Shown in pieces: positions 1 to 12,300 of a stretch of 64,000 nucleotides of DNA; position 1 is the stretch's first letter; each line of letters begins with the position of its first letter. The stretch lies in the NCBI RefSeq assembly GCF_910592395.1, contig NC_088310.1, forward strand, positions 5,091,501 through 5,155,500, in the 5' to 3' direction. Origin of the DNA: Lineus longissimus. Lineage: Eukaryota; Nemertea; Pilidiophora; Heteronemertea; Lineidae. The notes beneath the pieces are model-generated. The model had not been told where the DNA came from and did no database searches. It saw nothing but the letters and a program-made list of their open reading frames with translations. Both the position numbers and the translations under genes were made by a program.

Positions 1-2384
1 TGTGTCATACTCCAGAATGATATCCAGCGTTCATCGATGATGCTTTAGTTTCAAAACTCCAAACAAAAGTGGCGTTAGATACAGTTTTAGAGATGTGGTG
101 AACAACTGCAATGTGTATGGTACGTCGATTCGCAAGATAAAGCACAACATCTGGCATTGCAACCAATTTGCATGCGCCTCATCCAAAATGCATTTATCTC
201 TTTCAGGGCCTTCATCCAGTCACACCAACATGAGGGCCTATGCATTTGGGTCAGTAGGCCATCCCCTGGTTTATGGCTTATAAAAAGAAATTCAAACAGG
301 AAAAAATCTGGTAAATAAAAATGTTACTTCTCAAAGGACAAAGATTGCATACATGTAAGTCATGCGAGTCAAAACTATAGAAATATCAACATTGGTTTTT
401 AAATTTCCAGTGGTGAAAATCATGTTTCCTTCAAGTTCAAAGGTCAGGCCAGCCCCTGAAAATGAAAGTGAACATAGATTAATTGAAAATATTGAATCCA
501 AACTGCATCTCAACACTGTCTCATGACATCATACCGACCATGGTCGATGAGCCCCTCGGTTTATTTCGTAGATATACTTTTTAAAGTTTCTGAAAGTGTA
601 GGGAGACTATTCATTTTGATTTTGACTATTGTTATGCCAGCAGACCTGTCAAACGAATAATTTTCTTAACAGGGCCTTATGATTCATCTCATACATACAC
701 ACCTGGCTATCAAACGAGTTGAATTCTGTCATTATTTGCACATGACCATATTTATGTGGCTGGTAGAACTTTTAATGAGCCTATTTCACTCTTTCAGAAC
801 ACTAAATTAGTAGTTACCCGAAACAGAGGCTAGCATATCAGCTCTACTTTACACTGTATTTACAACATAAATTTGATATCAACTATCATCCAACCAATAG
901 TTTATAGTATAGCGGACCTCAGTTGATCTGTTTGACCAGCGCTACAATAAGTGTTATCACTGATGACACATAAAACAAGGGAGATCATTACTTTCAGCGG
1001 CACCTGTCATTGTGTCTGAAACAACACATTAGGTCATTTTGAACAGATGGAAGCGACCACTACTAGGTCTTGTTATCACTGCGAAGATACAGTACCAGGC
1101 TTTACAGCTATTGTGTTAAAATACTTATTTCATAGGCTGATGTTATGACTGGCTCTACTGGTATATGAAGGTCTATTTACATGTATTTTAAAGCATTTAC
1201 AACAAGGCCCTTCATTAGCATAACTTGTACAACAGTGAACGATGGAGAACCACACGGTAGGCCTATAGTGCTCTACAACTCTCCAGGCAAGATGCATCTT
1301 AAATGTGCTGCAATTTTCAGTCAACCTTGAGTCAATTCCCGATGGATTCTTTGCTCTAAGATGAATTACAGTGACTACTACTATAGTACTGGTCTCACAG
1401 TAGGCACAATGTAGACTTCATTACCAATGCACGAAAGAAACATTTTTCTGGGTCAGGTTGATTTAACATGAAAATAAGATATCATATCTAATTAGCAGTT
1501 AAAGTAAAATTAGAGTAGACACTGACCCAGATCTGGGCAAAAAGCCAACGTGAGTTTCAAAAAATAAACAGTGTCCAACAAGGAAGGTGAAACTTAAACC
1601 ACAGACTGTGGCTTCTTGGGATTTGAACTTGTAATTCTGCTATCTCAGGAAGAAAAACTTTGGGACCTACCACATAGCTTGGCAAGGCAGAACTCTAGAA
1701 CGAACATCTTGCATTGAGCAAAAATGTTCACATCCTGAACCTAATGGTCTACAGTGTGAACAACCCCCTTAAAAATGTATCCAGTATGCTAAGATGCAAA
1801 AGCATCAATCCCAGTCAATGGTCAAGATGGAACTTTCAGTACGATTTATGCTACATACATGTTTTATGCTACATACATGAATTTTTGGAAACACTTCTGT
1901 AGATTCCAAAAAATGTATGTCTTCCGTAGGCTTATACATTGTAATGTTTATAAATATGATGATCTCTGGTTCACAGCTGAAATTATTGTAGGCATACAGA
2001 CGCACATCACTGATGTCATTTGCACCTCGAGTGGAATATGCAGCGACAGCTGGGACATTCTACAATACTTGGATTGATCGAATGAAATAGAATCATTGTC
2101 GAATCAGATTCAGAATAATGTCGAATACAAATTTGCATTATCTTTTCTAACTTGTGGTTTATTTTTTAGTTTGCAAGGCAATGAATTCAAAATTAGATTG
2201 ACATTGTTGACAGAAATTGACAATTTCTAAAGAGCAAAAAGTGGAACTGGCAGTGACTGAATTCTTCAGTCTGGCCAAACTGACTTTCTTCTTAAGTTCT
2301 TGATGCTCTTTGGGTTGCATGATAGAGGTCAAATCAGATGGCCTTGCCATCTTCAAGTAAAGCTTTCATCACTTTATTTCTTAC
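1..2384 (-). other. EHD intron 1 (partial); no further exon seen
   Basis: This AT-rich stretch lies downstream of the EHD exon donor. Open frames on both strands are short (under 75 codons) and none resembles the conserved EHD continuation after RARLAK. It is most simply the first part of a long intron. Confidence 0.6.
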
Positions 2385-3302
2385 CTTGGCTAATCTTGCT
2401 CTCTTGATTAAATCATTTAGTTTCCTGAGAGCGGCATTCCGGGGCAGACTCTGGAGATCGCCAAATAGGTCTTTCTCCTCTAGTTCGAACAGCTTACGAT
2501 TTTCATCGTGGTGCAAGGCTTGATCCCAGAATGATCCGATGTAGACCCGTACAACTTCTGGCGTGTCGATAACTTTCCCAAGAGACCACATGAGAGCACC
2601 GTAGACTCGCATCAACTGCTGGTGATCAATGCCATCTGCCTTGTTCAAGATAATACGTATCTTATCATCATAATTTTTCACGGCTTCTATACACCAACGG
2701 AACTCGTCCGAAATGTCAAGCTTGTGCGCGTCAAATAAGAGTATGATTCTATCGACCCGTTCGGCAAACCATTCCAGGACACCCGTGAAATCGTACCCTC
2801 TGTTGACCCGTTGTTTCTCCCCCGATAACACGCCAGGAGTGTCAACGATTGAAATGCTTTCGAGAACTTTGTTATTTAGATGCGAACACTGAAAACGATT
2901 AAGGAAAGCATTTCCGAATTTCTCTAATGGTCTGAACTGCTTTTTAGGATCAACAACGAGTGCATTTCCTGGAATTATTCCGTCTTCGGTTTCAGTTTTC
3001 ATTATCACAATAAATCGATCCGTCGTTGGCTCTGGACCGATTCGAATACCTGGGAAATCTTGCTCTAGTAAGTACTTGATAAATGTGGTTTTACCCGTTG
3101 AGTACTGGCCTATCAACAATATCATGGGCTTGGCATCAAAATCAGGATCATCCAAAGCAGGGGAGTGAAAATCATGAAATTTGTAACTGTCTTCGAGAGG
3201 AAGTAGTTTGTGTCTGTACAGCCTTTTTAGACCATCTACAACACTGGCGTACACCTCTGGAACCTTTTTCCGGCTGTCATCCCCTCCCATCCACTTCAAC
3301 AT
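2385..3302 (-). CDS. EHD: EHD-family dynamin-like ATPase, first coding exon (gene continues off left edge)
   Basis: EHD proteins are dynamin-like ATPases that oligomerise on endosomal membranes and drive recycling and tubule scission. The exon encodes 306 residues that read as the EHD N-terminal helical segment and G domain: P-loop GQYSTGKT (residues 65-72), switch I EPTTD (91-95), DTPG (154-157), NKAD (220-223), and the conserved stretches HSPALDDPDFD, LFDAHKLDISDEF and SLPRNAALRKLNDLIKRA. The start is the ATG of MLKWMGG, matching the family N terminus. The open frame runs 16 codons further to a stop at 2334, but AAG|GTAAGA at 2385/2384 is a strong donor exactly where family similarity ends, so the extra codons are intron. 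Family members are about 530-550 aa, so the second helical part and the C-terminal EH domain are missing here. I found no further exon in 1-2330. Paralogue (EHD1/3/4) cannot be assigned; invertebrates usually have one. Confidence 0.93.
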
Positions 3303-3577
3303 CTTGAAGTTTTATTGTTTTTTGCTTATTTTACGGTAAAAAGCGGTGTAAATCGGCAGTTTTTCAGAGCAGTATATGTACGTGTGTATCTGCTCAGTGC
3401 ATTTGTAATGTGACTCACCCCACCGGAAGTCGGTACGTCCCACACCTACTACCCACGCGATTTGTTACATCCTTGATGTACACATTGAGGGTTGTCGGAG
3501 TTCTTCTATATAGTAACAACAGGTGACGCCACCATTAGTTCATGAGTTCCTGTACGCGGGAAATACGAATGCGCACG
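3303..3577 (-). promoter_or_regulatory. Presumed EHD 5' UTR and proximal promoter
   Basis: This is the interval between the EHD start codon and the foldback insertion. It is richer in CpG than the surroundings (for example ccggaagtcggtacg near 3423 and acccacgcgat near 3452), as expected of an invertebrate housekeeping promoter. No TATA box is convincing. The role is inferred from position. Confidence 0.4.
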
Positions 3578-3659
3578 CGTGGATATGGCAAGCCAAAGCG
3601 GAATTTATTCAAGACTTTAGAATTACTATTCAAGAAGTTAAATATAAGTTCAAGAAGGA

Positions 3660-3912
3660 AATATATGTTCAAGACTAAAATATGTTCAACCTTGAATCAA
3701 ATGTTTTCAACCTTGAATAAGATATGTTCAACCTTGAATCAAATATGTTCAACCTTGAATAAAATATGTCCAACCTTGAACAAAATATATTCAACCTTGC
3801 ATAAAATATGTCCAACCTTGAACAAAATATATTCAACCTTGAACAAAATATATTCAAGACTCACGTGACCATATTCAAGACTCACGTGACCATATTCAAG
3901 ACGCACGTGACC
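3660..3912. repeat. 21-bp tandem repeat array, left arm of foldback
   Basis: Units such as ttcaaccttgaataagatatg recur every 21 bp. Because 21 is a multiple of three, all frames stay open and give spurious repetitive peptides of the CSTLNKI type on both strands. The last units switch to tcacgtgaccatattcaagac. Confidence 0.9.
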
Positions 3913-4139
3913 ACAAAATTGATGACGTAGAATCTGTGGTACTTCTGATGCGTTCTGTTTCACGACATGATTGATTGCCTGTATAGCCTAAACACCTGTC
4001 AAACATGTGTCAAAACCTCGTGCGAACAATTCGAGCTCCGAAACGCAACACAAGTACCATGGGTTCGGGAAAGTCCGGACGCGGGTTCGGGAAAGTCCGT
4101 AAAGCATCAAAACATGAGCAACTACGTCATCAATTTTGT

Positions 4140-4440
4140 GGTCACGTGCGTCTTGAATATGGTCACGTGAGTCTTGAATATGGTCACGTGAGTCTTGAAT
4201 ATATTTTGTTCAAGGTTGAATATATTTTGTTCAAGGTTGGACATATTTTATGCAAGGTTGAATATATTTTGTTCAAGGTTGGACATATTTTATGCAAGGT
4301 TGAATATATTTTGTTCAAGGTTGGACATATTTTATTCAAGGTTGAACATATTTGATTCAAGGTTGAACATATCTTATTCAAGGTTGAAAACATTTGATTC
4401 AAGGTTGAACAAATTTTAGTCTTGAACATATATTTCCTTC
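4140..4440. repeat. 21-bp tandem repeat array, right arm of foldback
   Basis: This is the reverse-complement counterpart of the left-arm array, with two extra 21-bp units (about 4251-4334). It includes three cacgtg hexamers at its inner end. Confidence 0.9.
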
Positions 4441-4586
4441 TTGAACTTATATTTAACTTCTTGAATAGTAATTCTAAAGTCTTGAATAAATTCCGCTTTG
4501 GCTTGCCATACGTGGACTTGTTACTACTACATGCAATAGTTTTTTATAAAAGTGATGACCCCTGTAGGATTTGTGAAAGGGGTCCT

Positions 4587-4610
4587 GGGGGGGGGGGGGG
4601 GGGGGGGGGG
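4587..4610 (+). repeat. Poly(G) run of 24
   Basis: Twenty-four consecutive G residues follow ggtcct. Such a tract can form G-quadruplexes and is prone to length error in sequencing. A shorter gggggg plus gatattccca motif is repeated at about 4624-4637. Confidence 0.9.
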
Positions 4611-4654
4611 ATATTCCCATCGTGGGGGGATATTCCCAGCCTTGGGCCTCTGTT

Positions 4655-4790
4655 AGCCAGTATTCATACTGGTGATAAACCATTCATTGGGAACTCAGGT
4701 GAATGCGATCATATCTGTCTGATCTGAGGAATCGGATATGGATTCATACTGGTGATAAACAATGTAAACTCAAGTGACTGTGGTCTTCTG
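4655..4790 (+). pseudogene. Relic of a C2H2 zinc-finger array
   Basis: attcatactggtgataaac occurs at 4662 and again at 4742. Both translate as IHTGDK, the linker between tandem C2H2 fingers (consensus HTGEKP). The spacing is 80 bp against 84 bp for an intact finger. Between them a second frame gives a degraded helix-like LSDLRNRIW just before the second IHTGD. Frameshifts and a stop interrupt every frame, so this is at most a decayed fragment. Calling it a zinc-finger relic is an inference from two linkers. Confidence 0.4.
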
Positions 4791-4802
4791 AGAGATGTTA
4801 TT

Positions 4803-5450
4803 TCATCATCACCATCATGTCCCACAGCCATGCGGCCATTGAGGCGACCCTAAGCTAAGCTGTTAACGATGCGAAACCACACTTCTGTCCACGGCGGGAG
4901 GGATCAGGTCACTGGCATGGTCTTTGTTCCAGTCCAGTGCGACATGTCATCCATCCAAATTCTCTTTTATTTGGACGACCGCGTCGGCGGCTACCCTCCA
5001 CTGTGCCCTGCAAGATGGTATTTGCTAGTGTTCCCTTGGCTCTCGTGACATGGCCGAACCACCCCAGCTTTTTCTTGTTGGCAACGGTTGGAAGGCTGTC
5101 GAGATTCCCGATGTACTGGGTGACCCGTTCTCTTATTTGGATGTTGGTGGTGTGGGATGTATAGTGGATGTTGAGTAGTCTCCTGTAGCAGTTCAGTTCA
5201 AATGCATTAATCCGTTTCTCGATCTCGCCGTGTTCATGGTCCACGATTCTGCCGCATACAAGAACACTGAGATTACCAAAGACCTCAGAAGGCAACCCTG
5301 CCTTACTCCTACCGATGTGGGGGAAGCACTCGCTGTAGCCCTCTCCTACCTGAACAATGCTCCTCGATGCTGCATTGATGATACAGGACTGATGTTGTGC
5401 TTCCTTAGAACTGCCCATAAACCTTCCTGACAAACCTTAGATCACCAGAA
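4803..5450 (-). mobile_element. 3' fragment of a non-LTR retrotransposon (RTE-like), decayed
   Basis: On the minus strand the translation contains EIEKRINAFELNCYRRLL, then KLGWFGHVTRAKGTLAN and GTVEGSRRRGRPNKR, the C-terminal signature after the reverse transcriptase of RTE-type non-LTR elements. The expected upstream FLYAAESW motif is present only in the neighbouring frame, so there is a frameshift near 5240-5250. The rest of the reverse transcriptase and the endonuclease are absent (5' truncation). The 3' end runs into a catgatggtgatgatga tail (4803-4819), as in RTE elements that end in short trinucleotide repeats. It is inactive. Confidence 0.8.
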
Positions 5451-5730
5451 GTCGTGTTGTAGGCGGGGTTATTGACTGTTGATTTGTTTTTTGAACCTCG
5501 TTCCTAACAAACAAATTGAGAAATTTTATGGAATTCCTGGAGTCGAGGTTGGGAGGAATGTCTCCCCGGCGTTCAAACATGCAAGAGGGTGGAAGACATG
5601 AGGAACCGCAGAATGCCTCAGCTCATACTGGAAGTTTACTTGTGGTCTCCAACTCCAAAAGATATTTTGGACGATGATGTATCACAGAAATGAGACAAGA
5701 ACAACAGTTATTATTTTAAAGCATTGAAGT

Positions 5731-8700
5731 TTATTTACCTGGAATTAATAAATATCCCCATGTAACCTTTACCATAAAGAAAATAGACCAGATAAATAAT
5801 GACATGCTTCAAATTGAAAATATTCTGCCATTTACATCATATAGTACAATAACATGGAACCTAGACACAGCCAAGTGAAGAAGCCATCACGAAAAGCTGG
5901 CTACAATGATTAACCCTCAAAGGACTTAACCACAAGGTTAGGTGTCATGCACCGAGACTTTAGCTCATGGATAAAAGTTGTATTGACACTTTCAAAGCCC
6001 CTGAGCAGTCTCCACTGGAAGCGGCCATCAATATCAGCCAGATCAGAATGACCCAAATTCTGACACTATTCCACTTCAAAACTCTTCACCCTCTCGTTCT
6101 TGATGGTTAATAGTCAGCCGAAGCCCTTCTCACAAAAAGGTCGCGTACAGACAGACATGACACAAAAAACATCATGGAAACTGGATCAGGTTTCAATTGA
6201 GTTTCAAATTTAAAGGGGAAGTAGATATGCCAGTCTATGCGCTCTCCACAAAAAGTTAAAAGACCGCATTCAATAGATTTGGCAATGCAAATTGTAAGTT
6301 ACATATGACCATTACTTAAACATGGCTTCCCTCAACTTCAAAAATTTACAAAGCAGAGTGAACAAGTACAACAATCTTGATTAACTGTGATAATTAAGAT
6401 GATGACAAATCTAACATGACAGCCAGCACAGAGGTACAAAGGTACAAATGACAGAAATAGGGAAATATATGTAAAAAAATCAGTTCAAAATCGATCCCCT
6501 GACTTCAACCAGACATAGAGACGTGATCCATGTATTGTTTATGGCAATATTTACAAAAACAATCGCTTACAACTAATGCAGAATACTACACTTAAATCAA
6601 ACTACATCATACAATGTACACAGTTACAACCAACATCCTTCCACCTCTTCGTCACACCTTACAAGCATAGTGTCATACATGTAGCATAACACAAAATGTT
6701 TTCTCTTGAATAATCTCTCATTTATTTCCTAAATTTAAGCTGCATGTGAGGGAAAGATGGATTTATTTCCAGAAACAGACTTCGTTCATTAAAATCCATC
6801 AATCCTCTCGAAGCTAAGCTCCAAACGTGATCCAACACTAATGTAGAAGAGGTACATGTCTACGTATACTCTAAAACCACAAATAGGAATCAGCCTGTCA
6901 AATTCCTTTCACAAGCAAAGTCTGAATCAGTAGACTGTACTCAGCAAAACAAAACAGCCACATTTCCTTCTGGTCATTCCAAATTTTAGAATAGAATACA
7001 TGTACTACTTTGAGGAAGGGTGGCAGAAGTTCAAGAAATTTCCAGATTTTGTATCTTGTCACACATGAGCATAGGTAAGTCTACCACTTGGTGACTTTGG
7101 TTACTAATCAATGTGCATGCGTAACCAGATGCAAAATCGGGAAATTTTATCCCGATTCTGCCGATTGTGGTGTTGTTTCAAAGTCCTCAAAGGTGTTTTA
7201 CTGATGCACTGACAATATACTGACAAATGCCTCAATTATTACTCATAATCATGGTTTTAGAGAATTTGCATAATAGACTTGAACAAGTATCACAGATTCA
7301 TCATTAAATTATTTAAAGGTTAGAAAATCAAATCTGTGAGGTCTCCATGTAGCCATGAAAACGGAAGCAGAAAGCCATACATCCATGGTTTTGAAAACGT
7401 CTGGTTTGCAAAGTTCAATAGGCTCCACATGCCATATTGACACCCTTACCCAACATATATTTGCACCCAGGTTCAAAGTCCATAGATGACAGTATGGGGG
7501 AAAAGGTTAATTTCATTCTCAAGACTTAATGACAAGTCGTGAACATAACTTGTACAAATTTGATGGAAGTAGCATGCAAATAATATACATGTACATACAA
7601 CTCGAAATTGAATTCAACATGCTATTATTCAAAGACCCACACACTTTAAATAAAAAAAGACGTCACAAACTTTACACGCAGCAGAAGTTACAACTCGCGC
7701 TTGTTATTATCCCAATCTTATCCAAATTGGTAGGGAGCAAACTAACTGAGGAAAACAACAAAACAAGCTGAAGAAAGTAAGAAAATGAACTGATGAATGT
7801 ACTTGGTAAGAAAGTAAATGGTATGTACAAGTTCCCACCATCGTCCAGTCAATTACAAAACTTTAGGCTCTCATTTACACGCATATTCACTGTCAGCACA
7901 TCGAGCTGAAAATTGACAATATCCGTAATGTTCTTTAAAAATCAGCGATGGCAGTCCACAAGTGCCCCATCTATTAAACTGACATTGATTTAATTTAACA
8001 TAAACAATGAAAATATCTATTCATACATTCTGAATAAGATTTTCAGTTAAACGTGAAACAGGACACGCAACGGACAAGTGGCCTTGCAGATATGTTATGA
8101 CCTCATGTAATGCAGTAATCATTCAATCTAATAAATTATTGCAAGAACTTTTACAAATATTCACAATTGATAATGGATATTTTTTTCAATTCGTGCATGG
8201 GTATTGCTACAAAAATGGTTTGAATTTGCAAAACTAGATGAAGCTATTCAAGCAGTGGTCTGATGAGTTTTTTCATTAAGACTTGTTTTTGATGAAATGA
8301 TAATACTGAGGAATGATTCAGTGAAATAATCATAGTGCTATACATATAACCACTGGTTGACGATCAAATACTTTGACAAAAACCTAGGAACAAAATTACA
8401 TCTTTAAACCAACAACCCAAGAGTTTTCCAATGGCATAGTAGCAGTTCACACATGTTCTCCTAAGCAAAGCAACTTGTTTAGATGTAATTTTTTTACTAC
8501 TTTTACTTCATAACTCTGGAATCTCTATCAAATCCTTTATCAAGCCTAGTTTAATGGGGAATGTGTAAACTTACAAAAAACCATACCACAGGTAATAATC
8601 TTAAATTTCTTGAAAAAAAGCTTTGATTTCAACTTAGCTTAGGGTGTTTGAAGCAAGCAACAATTCATATGTCCATCCAAAAATGCGCTCCTCATTGACG

Positions 8701-9384
8701 GAGCAAGGTCATCTGCAGCTTTCTACAGGTAGTTTTAGGCCCAGTGACACAAAGATCTGGTGAGCCACGTATAAAAGTTGCAACACTGATATACAAAACA
8801 TAGACTATAAGATAACAGTCGAACAAGCTGTGTTTCATACAAGAGTCGATCTACAGATACATTTGGTTACAAGTGCAGTTAGAAAACACACCTTTTCAAA
8901 CAAAATTTCAAGCTTTTTATGCATTAGATGAACAATTACTATAAAGTGAACGCTCATGGATAACACTTTTGGAACCCAACTCTCAAATAAATCTGAGATA
9001 GGACACTAGTCGTAGGCGAGATTCTTCAGCTTGACCCGGTTGTTCTTCATTAGCAAATTCGGCATCATTTAGCATCATGAAAATTTAAGGCTTACAGTAT
9101 GAGTTCAGCTCAGGCCAGAAACAGTTGGTTCCGTGTTTCAAATCAAAGACCTCTTATTTCGCTACTGAAAACATTTCCATGTGTCCATCCATATGAGACA
9201 GATTTTCAATTTTTTTCAAAACAAATGCATTACTAGTTGATTACCATATAACATTGATGTTTCAAAAGACTTTCCTTTTCAGCAAAAACACATTAGAAAA
9301 GAACTTCTAGAAAATCTGCTCGCCATTTCCAATAAGTGTTCATATCAATTCCAAAATATGCAAGAAGAATCATCCAATCATGAT
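5731..9384 (-). other. Inferred long 3' UTR of the EML gene
   Basis: This is about 3.6 kb of AT-rich sequence directly downstream of the EML stop codon (9385-9387). The longest open frame on either strand is only 80 codons, and I see no splice-bounded exon. The first reasonable minus-strand AATAAA cluster is at about 5731-5755. A long 3' UTR is the simplest reading, but an untranscribed spacer with an earlier poly(A) site is possible. Confidence 0.5.
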
Positions 9385-12300
9385 TTAAATAATCTCCCAT
9401 TGCATGAGCGCAGTGTCCTTTCCGCCAGCCGACAACAATCGGCTATCATCGTACAGGAATTTAACGTTTGTCACATGACTACTGTGACCGCTGTAGATGT
9501 GTGCTGTAGTCTGAAAAATTGAACAAAAGTTAGTTTTTAGTAAAGCGCTTACAAGAACTGTATATGTTGGATTCATCAGATGCAGCTTGCCCAAAGCCTT
9601 CAAGAGTACCAGAATAGCTGACATTGGGCACCTAAATAGATATTATGATAAAGTCACATACCTTTGGTTGACAACATGGGTAGGAGAATAGGTTGACTTT
9701 GCCATAGTCATCGGCACTAGCTAGGACCTTCTGCTGATGGGACCTGGCACAGGCATTCACATCGGTACCATCAGCTCCCTCAGGCCAGATACCTGGAAAC
9801 AAAACCACGATACATTTTCAGACTGTAGTTTGATAGGTGGGTGCGGCAAACAATAGAAGGAGAATGATATTGTCATGATAAGGGTGTTGGTATCCCAATA
9901 GTCAGGAGGTTGTACGCTTTGCCACTTGGTAGTGCCACATCCATTTCACCTCAGTGTCCTTGAGTATTCAGACACCTGACACTCACTGCTTCACTCTACA
10001 AAGTAGTATGATTTGGAACCCGTATTAAATGAGAAAATGATAAGACATGAGCAAAAATGCCATCTAGGGCTGGTAGAAGCAATATTTTGAGTAATTTTGC
10101 AGACTGCACCATAAACCTGGAAATCATTCCGCTCGAAACAGCTCCAGTGAAAGCCCAGCTGACTTAATAGACTGACCTGCCACTGTGAATCCTAGCGTAC
10201 AGCTTTGTGTTTTCCATTTCACGTCTCTCATGTTGGAAGCAGATGGCACCTGGTGACAATTTGAGGATGACCCTGGAAGAAGACAAGCAGTACTTTTGTA
10301 CAAATAATTGATTAACTGGCATGAGTGCACTTCTGATTAGGCGCAGAAAGGCCTCAGGTCGTTTGTCTTAGCTCATGGACAGCCGGAGTGTAAGTCTTCT
10401 TAAGGCCCCGCAATTCAAGGCCAACCTGGCTACGTCTTCTGAAGTTTCCCAACTCTTAGAGAATAGACCTTCCACAGCACATGATATACGTCCTGGGGTT
10501 CCATCGACCCTGATCTTTCAAGCTCCTGGACACCATCATCTTGCCTCTCACACCACTGTTTAGTGGAAATGTGTCGAATTTCAGCTCATGAGTACAATTT
10601 TTCAAAATTCAACTAAAATCCTTTAGCACTTACAGTATAAGATTTCATAATCCCCTGAGTTTGACTGTATGAACTGACTGTCCTCTGACCAATCTAAGTG
10701 TGTAATGAAACTAGAATGGCCAGTGCATTTGCCGACTCGGCTGTACTTCCTGCCACCTTCTGTGGTCTGGTACACATAGATGCTGTTATCTCGTGATCCG
10801 ATCGCGATGAAACGACCATCTGAAAGTGAAAAAAAATCAATTTTGACTGATAAGAACAGGCACGTAGTAAAAAAGACACCAAAGAAGCACAAGATTAGAG
10901 ACGAAAATTGTTGAGAACAGAACAGTGCTCTGTAAAAATTGTAAGCTGTCCAGGATCATCCCACCAATGATAACGACAATTTCTAAATATGACACACAAT
11001 TGTCAAAAAATAGCTTACCAGGGGAGTATTCTAAACATTCAATCTGCTCATTGCCATCTGTATGGACAGCAATAATTTCTCTAGCAGTTGTGTCAATGAC
11101 CAGCCAACGACCTGTCTGGGTACCAATGGCTACAATGTCACCCTCTGGGTAGAAACATGCGGAATGTGCCATGTCCTGCAAGAGAAAATATTGAATTAAT
11201 TGAAAAAGGTTGAAATGGAATTTAGAGAGAACATTTTCTTTTTCTTCTTCTGCATTCGAAACTTTTGAGATGCATGCCAGACAGTCCATTTTCAGTAATA
11301 GCCCAAACGTTGCAATACATGTAGGCCCGGCATACACTGCTCGACTGCCACTCATCCATCCAACTGAATAAATCTGAATTTCTCTCCTCAAAACCAACAC
11401 ATTAAGTTTCGTTACAATAGAGTCTTACGTTTAATTCCTTTGACCAGACGACAGTATGAGTCAGTGCATCCCACAGGTAAACGTGGCGATCGTATGCACA
11501 TGAGAGGAACTGGTGCTGGTTGGGGTGGATAGCTAGACCCCACAGCTCATCTGTGTGACCCTGGAAAAACAGATTATATTTCGGTAAAGCTTTATAGGGT
11601 TTTTGGAACATAAATCAAGCAAGTTGGGGAGGAGGTTATCTGAAAACTTCCCAAAAGTTTGACTCCAACTCCAAAACTCCAATGAGTTTGTAGTTACACA
11701 GTGAATCTTCAGAATATCATATACCCGTTACACATGATACCCAATCTTACCTGCACAACAGGGCTGAATTCCAGATCTAGAGTTCCCTGCAAGATGCTAT
11801 TCTTCGTCGTCCCAGCCAGGATCATGTTGCCGCGCCCTTGAGTGAGTGTCCTCACAGCACCATACTGTTCAGCAAGCTGAAGGAAAAAAATACACCACAA
11901 TCATTAACAGAACCAAAATAATCTACAGTGCTTTCAATTAGACTTAAAACAAGGTTCTCTGCACCTGAGCTTAAGGAGCCACAAATATATGTGACCTACC
12001 AGCTAATTTACTGGTGGACTTCCGATCAAATCCTCAGCAATAAAACTAACAAAATCGGCCCCTTGGATTTAGGAGCCATCTCAGAAATCCAACACTTACA
12101 GTGGTTTCTTTTTCCATCCGGTTCCAGCTAGAGTCCCACTGGACGATCTTTCTATCCTTGCCACCTCCCGATAGCAAACTGCCGTCTTTCAATATCAACA
12201 TCGAGAAGATGCCACCATCATGGGCACCGTTCACGGCTGTGCCGATCTTATTGGTCCCTGAAATGAACAATAAATCAACTACATGTACCAGTATATAAAC

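Larger units (their letters stand above)
3578..4516. mobile_element. Foldback-type transposable element with 6-bp target duplication
   Basis: The element spans 3584-4510. Its left arm (3584 to about 3930) and right arm (about 4122 to 4510) are reverse complements: both ends read tatggcaagccaaagcgg inward and stay nearly identical for over 340 bp. The right arm is longer by 42 bp, two repeat units. The flanks repeat cgtgga at 3578-3583 and 4511-4516, a 6-bp target-site duplication. Each arm is built largely of 21-bp tandem units around the near-palindrome ttcaaccttgaa, then units with tcacgtga. The ~190-bp centre holds a 17-bp direct repeat (gggttcgggaaagtccg at 4061 and 4083) and no protein. 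It is non-autonomous; the superfamily is not recognised. Confidence 0.88.

Noticed and set aside
2338-3307. Plus-strand frames opposite the EHD exon
   Set aside because: Antisense shadows; the minus strand carries the conserved ATPase motifs.
3542-3868. Long repetitive reading frame (CSTLNKI-type peptide) and its counterparts at 4005-4429
   Set aside because: They arise because the foldback arms are 21-bp tandem repeats, which keep every frame open on both strands. There is no independent coding signal.
3660-4440. Regularly spaced short repeats that could suggest a CRISPR-like array
   Set aside because: There are no unique spacers, the units are contiguous 21-bp repeats in two inverted arms, and the genome is animal.
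4422-4727. 101-codon plus-strand frame containing a poly-glycine run
   Set aside because: It combines the end of the foldback element, the 24-G run and a zinc-finger linker relic. It is a chance frame, not a protein.
4937-5430. Plus-strand frames opposite the retrotransposon fragment
   Set aside because: Antisense shadows of the minus-strand reverse transcriptase remnant.
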